Counted from the stretch's first letter, positions 49,034 to 59,240 are shown. The stretch is DNA of 64,000 nucleotides from an uncultured Sphingomonadales bacterium (GCA_903839675.1 CAIMDB010000007.1:62001-126000); one strand, 5' to 3'. The notes: generated by a model from the sequence alone, not told the origin. A program made the numbers and translations.

Positions 49034-50551
49034 TTACTGCCCGAACTTAGCCTCTCCCGCAACCCGCACCGCTTCCCTTGCCGCCGCGACCAAAGCCCCC
49101 GATTTTGCCTCACACTCACGCTGCTCGTAAATCGGGTCGCTGTCCGCGACGATCCCCGCACCGGCCTGTACATGCATCACGCCATCTTTCACAACGGCGG
49201 TACGCAGAACGATGCAGCTGTCGAGATTGCCGTCGGGGGAGAAATAGCCGACGCCACCGGCATAAGCACCGCGGGTTTCCGGTTCCAGTTCGGCGATGAT
49301 CTCACAGGCGCGGACCTTCGGCGCGCCGGAGACGGTGCCCGCCGGGAAGCCCGCGAACAGAGCGTCGATGGCGTCCTTGTCATCCGCCAGACGGCCAACG
49401 ACGTTGGAGACGATATGCATCACATGGCTGTAGAGTTCGACCATATAGCTGTCGGTGACGGTGACGGTGCCTGCGGCGGCCACCCGGCCGACATCGTTGC
49501 GGCCAAGATCGAGCAGCATCAGGTGTTCGGCGCGCTCCTTGGGGTCGGCGAGCAGGCTGTCACGGTTTTCGGCGTCCTCAATGGCATTCTTGCCACGCGG
49601 GCGAGTGCCGGCGATCGGGCGGATCGTGACTTCCCCATCGCGGACGCGGACGAGGATCTCGGGGCTTGACCCGGTAAGCGCAAAGCCCGGAAAATCGAGA
49701 TGGTAGAGGAACGGCGAGGGGTTGATCCGCCGCAGCGCGCGATACAGGTCAATCGCAGGCAGTGGGAAAGGCACTGTGAAGCGCTGGGCGAGCACAACCT
49801 GAAAGATGTCGCCTGCCTCAATATAGTCCTTCGCGCGGAGGACCATTTCTTCATATTTGCCCGACTCCAGCACGGGCGTCGGGACCATGTCCTTCAAATC
49901 AGGCAGGGCGCCGGTCCGGTCGGCTTCGGGCAATTGCCGGGCGAGCCGTGCGGCGGTTGCGTCGATGCGCTCGACCGCGGCGGAGACCAGCCGGTCGGCA
50001 TCGCCCTGTCCCGGCCAGACGGGCGCCACGATGAACAGGCGGTCGGCAAGACGATCAAAAGCGAGGATGACGGTCGGGCGCACAAACAGCATGTCGGGCA
50101 GGCCGAGTTCGTTCGGGGCGGGGCGCGGCAGTTTTTCCACCAAGCCCACTGTTTCATAGCCAAAATAACCGACCAGACAGGCGAGTGTCTTAGGCAGTTC
50201 GGCGGGCACATCGATATGGCTTGCCGTGGCGAGGGCGCGGAGTGCGGTCAGGCTGTCATCGGCGACGGGATGAAAGTCATCGCGGTCGGTTGCCCAATTG
50301 CGATTGACCTCGGCCTTGTGACCATCGGCGCGAAAGACGAGATCGGGGGCAAGGCCAATCAGGCTATACCGCCCGCGCACCGCGCCGCCTTCGACCGATT
50401 CCAGCAGAAAGTCGCCGCGTTCGGGTTCATGCAGCTTCAGATAGGCGGAAACCGGTGTTTCGGTGTCCGCAATCAGGCTGCGCCAGACAAGCGCAGGCTT
50501 GCCAGAGCGGAGCCGGCTGATGGCAAGTGCATCATTCCCCTGAAGCGTCAC
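49034..50551 (-). CDS. trpE: Anthranilate synthase component I
   Basis: A protein of 505 residues. It makes anthranilate from chorismate with TrpG. The feedback region LLESVEGGAVRGRYSLIGLAP and the chorismate-binding blocks are present (GDIFQVVLAQRF, SPEILVRVRDGEVTIRPIAGTRPRG, DLGRNDVGRVAAAGTV, FPAGTVSGAPKVRACEIIAELE and YAGGVGYF). It starts with GTG in a GTGA overlap with the PpiD-like gene. The nuclease gene follows after 9 bases. Confidence 0.96.
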   Translation of the reverse strand: MTLQGNDALAISRLRSGKPALVWRSLIADTETPVSAYLKLHEPERGDFLLESVEGGAVRGRYSLIGLAPDLVFRADGHKAEVNRNWATDRDDFHPVADDSLTALRALATASHIDVPAELPKTLACLVGYFGYETVGLVEKLPRPAPNELGLPDMLFVRPTVILAFDRLADRLFIVAPVWPGQGDADRLVSAAVERIDATAARLARQLPEADRTGALPDLKDMVPTPVLESGKYEEMVLRAKDYIEAGDIFQVVLAQRFTVPFPLPAIDLYRALRRINPSPFLYHLDFPGFALTGSSPEILVRVRDGEVTIRPIAGTRPRGKNAIEDAENRDSLLADPKERAEHLMLLDLGRNDVGRVAAAGTVTVTDSYMVELYSHVMHIVSNVVGRLADDKDAIDALFAGFPAGTVSGAPKVRACEIIAELEPETRGAYAGGVGYFSPDGNLDSCIVLRTAVVKDGVMHVQAGAGIVADSDPIYEQRECEAKSGALVAAAREAVRVAGEAKFGQ

Positions 50552-52470
50552 CGTGCGGCAGCGCCTGTCAGGCTCTTGCGCAGGCCATCAATCGCCGACT
50601 CGTTGCGTTCAACCTTGAGCATTTTCTTCGCGGCGGTGGTGAACTGCGCGGTATATTCGCGGCCAATCGCATCGGAGAGTTGGCTCTGCGTCGCCGCGAG
50701 CAGGCTTGGTTCGGCGGCGAGGTTACCCGGTTCAATCCGATCAAGCTGCACGACAACCCAGCCTTGCTTGTTGGTCATTGGTGCGATGCGGGCGCGGCTG
50801 GTGTTGAGTTCAAACAGCTGCACCAGTTCCACTGACGGCTGGCTATTGCCCTTCACAATGTCCATGCGGCGGGAAGACAAGGGGCGGACACTGCCTTGAC
50901 CGGCAGCGGCAGCCGCAAGCGGCGTGCCTTTGTTCGCTTTGATCAGAATGGCTTCTGCCATGCGGCGCGCGGCCTTGCTGGCGCGGTCTGCAATGAAATC
51001 GGCAGTGACCTGTGCCTTGATCTTGGCCAGGGGGCGAGGCGCTTCGGCAAGGACGCGGTCGATATCGTAAAACACGTCCTTATCTTCGGCCAAGGGAACG
51101 AGCGCGGGATCATCATCCGGCTCTGCCTGGAAGGCATCCTTCAGGACAGGCAAGAAGTTTTCGGGCGCCACAAAACCGGCCTGATCCGGCGAAAGGCCGC
51201 TGGCCGTCAACGGCGGCGTGGTGACAACAGTCAAGCCGCGTCCCTTGGTCACATCGTCAAATGTCTGCCCGTCAGACACGGCGTCCTCGATGTCCGCCAG
51301 CAGATTGGCGAAACCGTCGGCTGTTTTCTGGATGGTGAGGGCGGCGACGATTTCCGGCTTGGCTTCCGCCAAGGTCTTGCCGCCGACGGTTTTGGCATTG
51401 TCGACCTTCACGACATACCAACCGAGCGCAGACTTGAGCGGCCCGACAATGCCGCCCTTGGGAGCCGCGAAAACAGCGTTGGCGATGGCTTCGGAACTTT
51501 GGCCGATATAGGCGCTTTTTTCGAGCTCGGTCAGCGGAACGGCGTCCCCTCCGGCGGCCTTGGCTGCGTCGTTGAGCGGCATGCCGCTGCGGGCCTTTGC
51601 GGCCAATGCCTTTGCGGCAGCTTCCGACTGGACGATGACCTGCGTGACATCGAGCAATTGGCGCGTCGCATATTTGGCGGCGTCCTGCTTGAAGCGCGCA
51701 GCCACTTCGGCATCGGTTGGGGCGGATTGCTTGGCGATCATGGAGCGGTCGACAAGGGCGTAACGGATCACGCGACGTTCCGGCTCAATGTATCGTGTGC
51801 GGTTGGCCGCATAAAAGGCGATGAGTTCAGCCTCTGTCGGCGCGGGGCCGTTGGTGAAGGCGGCGTTGGGCAGCTCAACAAAGCTGCCGGCGCGGCGCTC
51901 TACGAGCAAGGACGCATAAGGCGCCGCCAGATCGCGCGGGGCGCCTGAGCTTGCGGCGACAGGCACGAGCATGTGGCGAACGGCAATGCCTTGTTCAATG
52001 TCGCTGCGGAACTGCTCTTCGGCCAATCCCCGTTGGCTCAAAAGCTGGCGGTAACGCGCCTCATCGAACTTGCCGGTCGCGCCCTGGAAGGCGGGGATGC
52101 TGGCAATTTCACCATCGGCGAGACGATTGCTGACGACCATGCCGAACTTCTCACCAAAAGCGCGAATGGAAGTGAGGTCGGTCAGTTCGGACAAAAGCTT
52201 GTCGAGCGTGCCTTCCTGCAACATCTGCTGCATCGTGATGTCCGGCTGCTGCTGGCGCCGCTGGGACAGCTCAATCTTAAGACGGTCGTTGAGATCGCTG
52301 ATCGCGATGCCGCGGTTGCCCACCTGAACGGCATCGCTGCCGCTCACGCCCCCAAGCGCACTCATGCTCGACGGCGTGCCAACACCTGTGACGATGAAGG
52401 CGGCCATGACAAGACCAAGCAGACCCAGAACGGCCCAAGACCTCAGTGCGCTGCGAAAAAAAGTCAGCAT
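50548..52470 (-). CDS. PpiD-like membrane-anchored peptidyl-prolyl isomerase
   Basis: A protein of 640 residues. One N-terminal membrane anchor (SWAVLGLLGLVMAAFIVTG) is followed by a SurA-type N domain (LNDRLKIELSQRRQQQPD, then FDEARYRQLLSQRGLAEEQF) and a parvulin-like central region (TQVIVQSEAAAKALAAKARS). A second PPIase-like repeat is likely. The family helps folding of envelope proteins at the periplasmic face of the inner membrane. The ATG at 52470 follows GGAG; codons upstream are not conserved in type. It is divergent from tpiA and coupled to trpE. Confidence 0.88.
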   Translation of the reverse strand: MLTFFRSALRSWAVLGLLGLVMAAFIVTGVGTPSSMSALGGVSGSDAVQVGNRGIAISDLNDRLKIELSQRRQQQPDITMQQMLQEGTLDKLLSELTDLTSIRAFGEKFGMVVSNRLADGEIASIPAFQGATGKFDEARYRQLLSQRGLAEEQFRSDIEQGIAVRHMLVPVAASSGAPRDLAAPYASLLVERRAGSFVELPNAAFTNGPAPTEAELIAFYAANRTRYIEPERRVIRYALVDRSMIAKQSAPTDAEVAARFKQDAAKYATRQLLDVTQVIVQSEAAAKALAAKARSGMPLNDAAKAAGGDAVPLTELEKSAYIGQSSEAIANAVFAAPKGGIVGPLKSALGWYVVKVDNAKTVGGKTLAEAKPEIVAALTIQKTADGFANLLADIEDAVSDGQTFDDVTKGRGLTVVTTPPLTASGLSPDQAGFVAPENFLPVLKDAFQAEPDDDPALVPLAEDKDVFYDIDRVLAEAPRPLAKIKAQVTADFIADRASKAARRMAEAILIKANKGTPLAAAAAGQGSVRPLSSRRMDIVKGNSQPSVELVQLFELNTSRARIAPMTNKQGWVVVQLDRIEPGNLAAEPSLLAATQSQLSDAIGREYTAQFTTAAKKMLKVERNESAIDGLRKSLTGAAAR

Positions 52471-52600
52471 CGAGCAAACGTCTCCAATAAACCCGGCCAC
52501 GCCATAGGGGCCAGCGCGCGCGGCTTCAAGCGCGGCGAGGCTGGCATCGCCCAATTCGCTTTGCTAACGCCCCATCAGATTTGCGATCCGGGAGATAAAC

Positions 52601-53344
52601 ATGGCCTTGAAGAAGCTTGTAGCTGGCAATTGGAAGATGAATGGCAGTCTGGCCGCGCTGGACGAGATCAAAGCGATTGCCGCTGCTGCCAAGGCCAATC
52701 CCGGCGCTGATGTGGCCATTGGTGTTCCGGCGACGCTCATTACGCCAGCCGCCACTGCAGCCCCCGGCTTCGCGATTGGCGGGCAGGATTGTCACTGGAA
52801 GGATGGCGGCGCGCATACGGGCTGCCTCTCAGTCGCCATGCTGAAAGAGGCAGGTGCCAGCTTCGTTATTGTCGGGCATAGCGAGCGGCGCACGGACAAC
52901 CACGAAACCAGCGCCGAAGTTGCCAATAAAGCTGAAGCGGCGACGGCGGGCGGCCTCATGGCCATCATCTGTGTCGGTGAAACAGAGGCGGAGCGCGATG
53001 CAGGCCAAGCGGTGGCCATCGTGACAGGCCAAATTCGGGATTCGGTCCCCACCAATTCGCAAGGTTCCAACACCGCTGTCGCCTATGAACCTGTGTGGGC
53101 CATTGGCACGGGACGCACGCCGTCCACCGCTGATGTCGCTGAAATGCATGCTGCCATCCGCGCCCAGCTGATTGATTTGCTTGGAGAAGAAGGAACGGGC
53201 GTGCGCATTCTCTATGGTGGTTCGGTCAAGGCATCGAACGCGGACGAGCTGTTGCACGTGCCGGATGTCGATGGCGCGCTGGTGGGCGGGGCGAGCCTGA
53301 AGGCCGCAGATTTCGTGCCGATCATTGAGGCGGGCGCGCGATAG
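52601..53344 (+). CDS. tpiA: Triosephosphate isomerase
   Basis: A protein of 247 residues. It interconverts dihydroxyacetone phosphate and glyceraldehyde 3-phosphate. Seen are AGNWKMNG with Lys12, the general acid/base His93 in VIVGHSERR, the catalytic Glu163 in AYEPVWAIGTG, and ILYGGSVKASNADE. GGGAG lies 7 bases before the ATG. A 130-base divergent region separates it from the PpiD-like gene. Confidence 0.97.
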   Translation: MALKKLVAGNWKMNGSLAALDEIKAIAAAAKANPGADVAIGVPATLITPAATAAPGFAIGGQDCHWKDGGAHTGCLSVAMLKEAGASFVIVGHSERRTDNHETSAEVANKAEAATAGGLMAIICVGETEAERDAGQAVAIVTGQIRDSVPTNSQGSNTAVAYEPVWAIGTGRTPSTADVAEMHAAIRAQLIDLLGEEGTGVRILYGGSVKASNADELLHVPDVDGALVGGASLKAADFVPIIEAGAR

Positions 53345-53429
53345 ATCAGGCAGTAAGGTTGATCGCAGGCAAGGGCTGGGCTAAGGCGCGGCCCAATTCT
53401 CTGCTATTGCCGAAAAGAGCACATTTCCG

Positions 53430-53804
53430 ATGTTTACATTCTTGCTCGTTGTCCACGTCATCATCGCGGTCGCCCTTGTGGGTGTTATCCTCATGCAGCG
53501 TTCAGAAGGCGGCGGCCTGACCGGCGGCAGCCCGGCTGGCCTGATGTCGGCACGTGGCGCAGGCGATTTTCTGACGCGGGCAACGACGATTTTGGCGACA
53601 TTGTTCATTCTGCTCTCGATTGCACTGGCGGCGGTCGCCACCATCAACCGCAAGCCAGACACCATCGATACAACGCTCGCCCGTCCCGAAGCTGCAGCCC
53701 CGGCGGATGCCAATTCTGCGGCGCCTGCCGTCCCTGCAGATAACTCCCCGGTTCCGTTGGCCGTTCCTGCGACAGGGCAGCCCGCACCAGCCAAAACCAA
53801 CTAA
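53430..53804 (+). CDS. secG: Protein translocase subunit SecG
   Basis: A protein of 124 residues with two membrane helices: FLLVVHVIIAVALVGVILMQ, then RSEGGGLTGGSPAGLMS, then RATTILATLFILLSIALA. It assists SecYE in protein export. The tail is long, low in complexity and rich in Ala and Pro (PEAAAPADANSAAPAVPADN), which is common in alphaproteobacterial SecG. The tpiA-secG-pyrG order is a known conserved group. Confidence 0.94.
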   Translation: MFTFLLVVHVIIAVALVGVILMQRSEGGGLTGGSPAGLMSARGAGDFLTRATTILATLFILLSIALAAVATINRKPDTIDTTLARPEAAAPADANSAAPAVPADNSPVPLAVPATGQPAPAKTN

Positions 53805-53879
53805 TCCCCAAATTATTTCCGGGGCAGGGGGTTTGGCGTCTTGCCGAATCCCCTGCACCCGGCTTACGGCTCTTCTCCC

Positions 53880-55514
53880 ATGGCGCGGTTCATTTTCATC
53901 ACCGGCGGCGTGGTCTCCTCGCTCGGCAAAGGCTTGATGGCAGCTTCTCTTGCTGCTCTCCTCCAAGCGCGTGGCTACAAGGTTCGCATTCGTAAGTTCG
54001 ACCCGTATCTCAACGTAGATCCGGGCACGATGTCCCCCTATCAGCATGGCGAAGTCTATGTGACCGACGACGGGGCGGAAACCGACCTCGATCTGGGGCA
54101 CTATGAACGCTTTACCGGCGTTTCTGCGCGCCAGTCAGACAATGTGACCTCGGGCCGAATCTATCAGCAGATCATCCAGAAGGAACGCCGCGGAGACTAT
54201 CTGGGCGCGACCGTGCAGGTCATCCCGCACGTCACAGATGCCATCAAGGCGTTTGCGATGGCCGACACCGATGGTCTCGATTTTGTCCTGTGCGAAATCG
54301 GCGGGACGGTCGGCGATATCGAATCGCTGCCGTTCATCGAAGCCATTCGCCAGATGCGCAATGAACTGGGCCGCGACCAGACCGTGTTCACGCATGTGAC
54401 GCTGGTGCCCTATGTCGCTGCCGCAGGCGAACTGAAGACCAAGCCGACCCAGCATTCGGTGCGTGAGCTGACAAGCTATGGCATTCAGCCTGATGTTCTC
54501 ATCTGCCGCTGTGAGCATCCTCTGCCCGAAACGGAACGTGCGAAGATCGCGCTGTTCTGCAACGTCCGCAAAGAAGCGGTGATCCCCGCGCTCGATGCCA
54601 AGTCGATCTACGGTGTGCCGCTGCAATATCATGCCGAAGGGCTTGATTCAGAAGTGCTGCGCGCGTTCGGGATTGAACCGGGGCCAAACCCCGATCTCAG
54701 CCGCTGGGACGACATTATGGACCGGCTGACCAACCCGGAAGGCGAGGTCAACATTGGCGTTGTTGGCAAATATGTCGGCCTGCAGGATGCCTATAAGTCT
54801 TTGAACGAAGCGCTCGTCCATGGCGGCATCGCCAACCGTGTGAAGGTCAACATCCAGTGGATCGACGCGGAACTGTTTGAGGCGGAAGACAGCGATGTAG
54901 CAGCGCGTCTGGAGCCGCTGCACGCCATCCTCGTCCCCGGCGCCTTTGGCGAACGCGGGGCAGAGGGCAAGATTGCCAGCATCCGCTTCGCCCGTGAACG
55001 GCAGGTGCCCTATCTCGGCATTTGCTTCGGGATGCAGATGGCTTGTGTGGAAGCGGCGCGGAACCTTGCGGGCATCCCCAACGCCTCCTCCACCGAATTC
55101 GGCCCGACCGATGAACCGGTGGTTGGCATCATCTCTGAATGGATGAGCGAAGAAGGCATCCAGAAACGCGAAGAAGGCGGCGATCTGGGCGGCACGATGC
55201 GGCTGGGCGCCTATGAGGCGACATTGGCCGGAAACAGCCATGTCGCGGCCATTTACGGCGGCACAACCATCTCCGAACGTCATCGCCACCGCTATGAGGT
55301 GAACACAGGGTATCGTGAGGCCTTGGAAAGCAACGGCCTCGTCTTTTCCGGCATGTCGCCCGATGGGGAATTGCCTGAAATCGTGGAACGGCCGGACCAC
55401 CCCTGGTTTGTCGGCGTCCAGTTCCACCCGGAGTTGAAGTCCAAGCCGTTTGACCCGCACCCGCTGTTTGCGAGCTTTATCGAGGCTGCGCTCAAGCAAA
55501 GCCGGTTGGTTTAA
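53880..55514 (+). CDS. pyrG: CTP synthase
   Basis: A protein of 544 residues. It aminates UTP to CTP with glutamine. The synthetase domain starts [19 protein letters not shown] and has the [15 protein letters not shown] and [15 protein letters not shown] blocks. The class I amidotransferase domain has [11 protein letters not shown] with the catalytic Cys and [13 protein letters not shown]. The ATG at 53880 matches the family start; earlier in-frame codons are in the leader. A REP element follows. Confidence 0.97.
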   Translation: MARFIFITGGVVSSLGKGLMAASLAALLQARGYKVRIRKFDPYLNVDPGTMSPYQHGEVYVTDDGAETDLDLGHYERFTGVSARQSDNVTSGRIYQQIIQKERRGDYLGATVQVIPHVTDAIKAFAMADTDGLDFVLCEIGGTVGDIESLPFIEAIRQMRNELGRDQTVFTHVTLVPYVAAAGELKTKPTQHSVRELTSYGIQPDVLICRCEHPLPETERAKIALFCNVRKEAVIPALDAKSIYGVPLQYHAEGLDSEVLRAFGIEPGPNPDLSRWDDIMDRLTNPEGEVNIGVVGKYVGLQDAYKSLNEALVHGGIANRVKVNIQWIDAELFEAEDSDVAARLEPLHAILVPGAFGERGAEGKIASIRFARERQVPYLGICFGMQMACVEAARNLAGIPNASSTEFGPTDEPVVGIISEWMSEEGIQKREEGGDLGGTMRLGAYEATLAGNSHVAAIYGGTTISERHRHRYEVNTGYREALESNGLVFSGMSPDGELPEIVERPDHPWFVGVQFHPELKSKPFDPHPLFASFIEAALKQSRLV

Positions 55515-55548
55515 GCGCACGGCGCGCGCAACTCTGAGCCACAACAGT

Positions 55549-55637
55549 CCGTTTGTGCTGAGCTTGTCGAAGCACTGTTCTTCTCTGCGCCACAGCTGAA
55601 GACAAGGACGGCCCTTCGACAAGCTCAGGGCAAACGG
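55549..55637. repeat. REP-like inverted repeat, copy 6
   Basis: Arms CCGTTTGTGCTGAGCTTGTC and GACAAGCTCAGGGCAAACGG. It lies between the converging pyrG and gshA genes and can serve as a two-way terminator. Confidence 0.9.
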
Positions 55638-55663
55638 CTATGTGGGATTGGTAGGCGCAAACC

Positions 55664-57037
55664 TCAGAAACTATACTCGTCATACACCTTGGACAGATCG
55701 CCCGCCCAAGGTCCGTTGAACTTCTCTAGCAATTCGTCAGCCGACGTTTTGCCACTGTCGACCATGCGGCGCAGCGGGTTGAGGAAGCCGCTTTCATTGT
55801 CGCCCATGGAGTTGACTTGCGCGCGGGCATTGAGGCCGGCCGTCGCAATGTCCAGCACTTGCTTGGCGAGATCGTTGAGCGTGCGGCCGTCGGGCAGCGG
55901 CGCCTTCAGCCCCAGTTTCGGCACGGCATCGCGGAGTTTTTGATGGTCCTCAATGGTCCAATGCTTGACCAGATCCCACGCCGCATCGAGCGCCGATCCA
56001 TCATAGAGCAAGCCAACCCAGAACGCAGGCAGGGCGCAGATGCGGTTCCAGGGGCCACCGTCTGACCCGCGCATTTCAAGAAAGCTCTTAAGGCGGACTT
56101 CGGGGAAGGCTGTCGACAGGTGATCATTCCAGTCGCCAATGGTCGGCTTCTGGCCGGGATACACGTCAAGATTGCCGTCGAGGAAATCGCGGAAATTCTT
56201 GCCGGCGGCGTCGATATATTTGCCGTTCCGGTAGACGAAGTACATCGGCACATCGAGCATATAGTCGGCATAGCGTTCATAGCCGAAGCCGTCTTCAAAG
56301 ACGAAAGGCAGCATGCCCGTGCGCGCGGGATCCGTATCGGTCCAGATATGCGACCGGTAGGAGAGATAGCCGTTGGGCTTGCCCTCCGTGAACGGCGAAT
56401 TGGCGAAGAGCGCGGTGCCGAGCGGCTGGAGGGCGAGGCTCACGCGGAACTTCTTCACCATGTCGGCCTCGCTCGAATAATCGAGGTTGGTCTGGATGGT
56501 GCAGGTGCGCAGCATCATATCGAGGCCCATCGTGCCCACTCGCGGCATGTGCCGCAGCATGATGCCATAGCGGCCCTTGGGCATGATCGGCAGCACGTCG
56601 CGCGTCTTGTCCGGCCACATGCCGAGCCCGAGGAATCCCAGACCGAGTTCCGCGCCAATTTCCTTCACCTGCTTCAGATGGCGGCCGGTTTCGGCGCAGG
56701 TCTGGTGCAGGTTTTCAAGCGGGGCGCCCGACAGCTCAAGCTGTCCGGCGGGTTCCAAGCTGACATTGCCATCCGCACCACCGAGCGCGATGACGTTGTC
56801 GCCCTCCATGATGGGTTCCCAGCCATAGCGGGTCATCGCCATCAAAAGATCGCGAATGCCACCGGGTTCGTCATAGGAAGGCGCGCGATGATCGGCGGTG
56901 CGGTACACGAATTTTTCGTGCTCCGTCCCGATCCGCCAGCGGGCCGCCGGCTTTTCTCCCTTGGCGAACACGCTGATCAGATCAGCGCGGTTCTCGATTG
57001 GCGGGTCAAATGCGCCGCTCTCCGTCTTCGTGCTCAT
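55664..57037 (-). CDS. gshA: Glutamate-cysteine ligase (plant/alphaproteobacterial type)
   Basis: A protein of 457 residues. It makes gamma-glutamylcysteine, the first step of glutathione synthesis. Seen are WRIGTEHEKFVYR (residues about 35-47), VSLEPAGQLELSGAPLENLH, MPKGRYGIMLRHMPRVG, TCTIQTNLDYSSEADMVKKF and SFLEMRGSDGGPW. This group (GCS2/EgtA-like) occurs in alphaproteobacteria and plants rather than the E. coli form. prmA lies 43 bases upstream on the same strand. Confidence 0.94.
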   Translation of the reverse strand: MSTKTESGAFDPPIENRADLISVFAKGEKPAARWRIGTEHEKFVYRTADHRAPSYDEPGGIRDLLMAMTRYGWEPIMEGDNVIALGGADGNVSLEPAGQLELSGAPLENLHQTCAETGRHLKQVKEIGAELGLGFLGLGMWPDKTRDVLPIMPKGRYGIMLRHMPRVGTMGLDMMLRTCTIQTNLDYSSEADMVKKFRVSLALQPLGTALFANSPFTEGKPNGYLSYRSHIWTDTDPARTGMLPFVFEDGFGYERYADYMLDVPMYFVYRNGKYIDAAGKNFRDFLDGNLDVYPGQKPTIGDWNDHLSTAFPEVRLKSFLEMRGSDGGPWNRICALPAFWVGLLYDGSALDAAWDLVKHWTIEDHQKLRDAVPKLGLKAPLPDGRTLNDLAKQVLDIATAGLNARAQVNSMGDNESGFLNPLRRMVDSGKTSADELLEKFNGPWAGDLSKVYDEYSF

Positions 57038-57080
57038 GCGCGCCCCCTTAGGACGGACCGTTTCGATGTGAAACGAAAAT

Positions 57081-58067
57081 CTACCACGTGCCGAAGTCGC
57101 CGGGTGGCTGGCTGGTTGTCAGCGCCGGTCGGCTGGGGCGGCGCCAGCCATAGCGCCGTCGTTTGACAAGGCGGAGGCAAGGCCATTCCCCCCCTGTCGA
57201 TGCCGCGAGACGCAGGCCCTGCTGTGCATAAGCGTGCTTCACGGCGTCGACCTGCTTGTCGAGCAATCCTGCGAGGATCAGCGTCCCGCCTTCTGCCAGA
57301 ATGTCGGCCAGCGCAGGGGCCAGCTCAATCAGCGGTCCGGCGAGGATGTTGGCAATCACAAGATCATAAGGCGCGCGCCGCTGGATCATCTCATGGTCAG
57401 TGCCCGAGGCCGCGCACAAAGCGACTTGGCCGGGAAACTGGCCAACCGGGATGGCATTGGCGTCTGCATTCTCGATCGAGATTTCGATGCTGACCGGGTC
57501 GATATCCGATGCCGTCACATAAGCGCGGGGCCACAAATGGCCTGCCGCAAAGGCGAGCAGACCGGTGCCGGTGCCAACATCCATGATGTTGTCAAAACGG
57601 GCGCCGGTGCGGCGCAGCGAGTCGAGCGTCTTGAGGCAATTGCTCGTTGTTTCATGTCCGCCAGTGCCAAAAGCACGGCTCGCCTCGATCAGAAAAACAA
57701 CCGATCCGGCAGGCGCTTTTTCTTGAAAGGCAGAGGTGTGAACGAAGAACCGACCCGCCGAAACGGGCGCAGAGGATTGCTGGCTGAGGGTCACCCAATC
57801 TTCTTCCTCCACGCGTTCAAGGATGACTTTGGACAAAGGCGTGCCGGGCACGAGTGCGCGGATAAGGTCGATCTGGTAATTATCTGGTTTGCCGACAAAA
57901 AATGCGGACACTTCCCAGTCATTCGGTCGCGCGGGGTCAGGCTCGCTCGCAACAAGGGTGGGGGGCATGTCGAAAGAGGCAAAGGCTTCCATTTCGAGGT
58001 CTATCTGCTCTGCCTGCAGCCGCGTGCAGGGCAGGGTGATCTTCCAGCTTTCAGATGTGTCGGTCAT
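57081..58067 (-). CDS. prmA: Ribosomal protein L11 methyltransferase (PrmA)
   Basis: A protein of about 328 residues. It methylates ribosomal protein L11 with S-adenosylmethionine. The SAM-binding motif is IMDVGTGTGLLAFAAGHLWP, preceded by ASRAFGTGGHETTSNCLKTL, with SDIDPVSIEISIENADANA and the catalytic-type IANILAGPLIELAPALADIL. The N-terminal domain is complete. ATG 58067 is chosen; a GAGG touches it directly, so translation may be leaderless or the start may lie elsewhere. The tail after ECPLRLV-type sequence (KRRRYGWRRPSRPA) is basic and may be variable. Confidence 0.92.
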   Translation of the reverse strand: MTDTSESWKITLPCTRLQAEQIDLEMEAFASFDMPPTLVASEPDPARPNDWEVSAFFVGKPDNYQIDLIRALVPGTPLSKVILERVEEEDWVTLSQQSSAPVSAGRFFVHTSAFQEKAPAGSVVFLIEASRAFGTGGHETTSNCLKTLDSLRRTGARFDNIMDVGTGTGLLAFAAGHLWPRAYVTASDIDPVSIEISIENADANAIPVGQFPGQVALCAASGTDHEMIQRRAPYDLVIANILAGPLIELAPALADILAEGGTLILAGLLDKQVDAVKHAYAQQGLRLAASTGGEWPCLRLVKRRRYGWRRPSRPALTTSQPPGDFGTW

Positions 58068-58250
58068 CCTCGCGTGATTACGCCCCAGAACGGGGCACGC
58101 AAGCGCGCTGATGCAACCGAATTGAATTTGATTGTGGCCAGCGTGATTGAACTTTATGCCATGCTCGGTCGTAGGGAATGGCAGAACAGATGGCGGGCTG
58201 GCCATCTGAGTTGCTGACGACCGACACCGAATGGGGGGTCGGAGGGAGAC

Positions 58251-58463
58251 ATGAAAATGAAACCGGAACTGCAGGAGCTGCTTGCAGCTTCGCAGGTACA
58301 GCCGCATTCCGATGCGCGCTTTGCTTTGCTGCATTCATTGAATGAACAATTGGCTGTGGCCGACGCGTTGGAGCTTGATCTTGTCGCGATCCGCATTTCC
58401 GAAGCGATTGATCAGCTGGTTGAGGACCTTGGCCTTGGCGCTGCGGACAGCACGGCGCATTAA
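58251..58463 (+). CDS. Small alpha-helical protein of unknown function
   Basis: A protein of 70 residues (MKMKPELQELLAASQ, then LLHSLNEQLAVADALELDLV and ISEAIDQLVEDLGL). A strong GGAGG (58240-58244) lies 6 bases before the ATG, which supports translation. It has no Cys, signal peptide or membrane segment, and its acidic amphipathic helices suggest a small helical bundle. It stands alone between divergent prmA and the convergent MarR-like gene. I do not recognise a family. Confidence 0.65.
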   Translation: MKMKPELQELLAASQVQPHSDARFALLHSLNEQLAVADALELDLVAIRISEAIDQLVEDLGLGAADSTAH

Positions 58464-58544
58464 CGGCGCAGCTGATCCGCAGATCGGGCGGAAAATGGCG
58501 GCGTCGACAAATGAGCCGACGCCGTCATGGAAGTGAGAGGCGTA

Positions 58545-59039
58545 CTAGCTGATGAAGCAGGACGCAGGTGCGGCTGCCGCAAAGCCAATGGTCGCATTTG
58601 CTGACCCGGCGATTGCCTTAGGTTCAATCCCAAAGGCTTGGCAGACCAGATGATATCCGTTTTGCGAGAGCGAAACGAATACGCGGCGGCGATCGGTTGG
58701 GTCGATCTTGCGATCAATAAACCCATCCTTTTCCAAGCGGGTTAGGTAGCGGAGCACGGTTGTCAGCGGAATTCGCGATTCAACGCCGATATCTGTGATG
58801 GCGAGATTGTGCCCCATGCGCTGTGCGCGTTCCAATTCCAGAAGAATGTCCCACGCGGCATCGCCGAAATAATTGACGCTAAAGGCGCGTTCTCGCCGGC
58901 GGCGCAGGCGGAGTTCGGCGTCGACGGGATGTAGCAACGATTCTGCGGTCGGGGAAGCAATCCGCTGTGACAGCGAATTGAGCGCCGACACGGTCTGGAT
59001 GATGATGTCCTGCATTTCGTCATGTGAGCCCTGGCTCAT
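58545..59039 (-). CDS. MarR-like winged-helix regulator
   Basis: A protein of 164 residues from ATG 59039 (AAGGA 9 bases upstream). The centre is a winged helix: DAAWDILLELERAQRMGHNL, ITDIGVESRIPLTTVLRYL (recognition helix), RLEKDGFIDRKIDPTDRRR and VFVSLSQNGY, the wing with the DxRR typical of MarR. N-terminal residues 1-60 are helical and differ from standard MarR. The C-terminus is short and Ala-rich (GSANATIGFAAAAPASCF) and lacks the usual long dimer helix. The ligand and targets are unknown; similar proteins are frequent in sphingomonads. Confidence 0.8.
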   Translation of the reverse strand: MSQGSHDEMQDIIIQTVSALNSLSQRIASPTAESLLHPVDAELRLRRRRERAFSVNYFGDAAWDILLELERAQRMGHNLAITDIGVESRIPLTTVLRYLTRLEKDGFIDRKIDPTDRRRVFVSLSQNGYHLVCQAFGIEPKAIAGSANATIGFAAAAPASCFIS

Positions 59040-59240
59040 GGTAAAGTTCCTTCGTCGCCGGAATTGGCCTTGCGGCCGCTTCCGAATTGCTTGTTCTACG
59101 CTGTCTACGCATTTTGGGGAGGATCCCCGATTACTCATGACGGCGGCGGTGCGGCTAATGGCGACCTGCCTGTGTCCTTCAAGGACATCTGCCCCGCTGT
59201 CGAAACATAGTTAGTCTATCGGATGCAATTCTCACCATAT

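Noticed and set aside
55492-55683. Small open frames with PELVEG or STSSAQ peptides near 46.5-46.8 kb and 55.5-55.7 kb
   Set aside because: These peptides are translations of the REP repeats. Only the copy inside trpD is part of a real gene.
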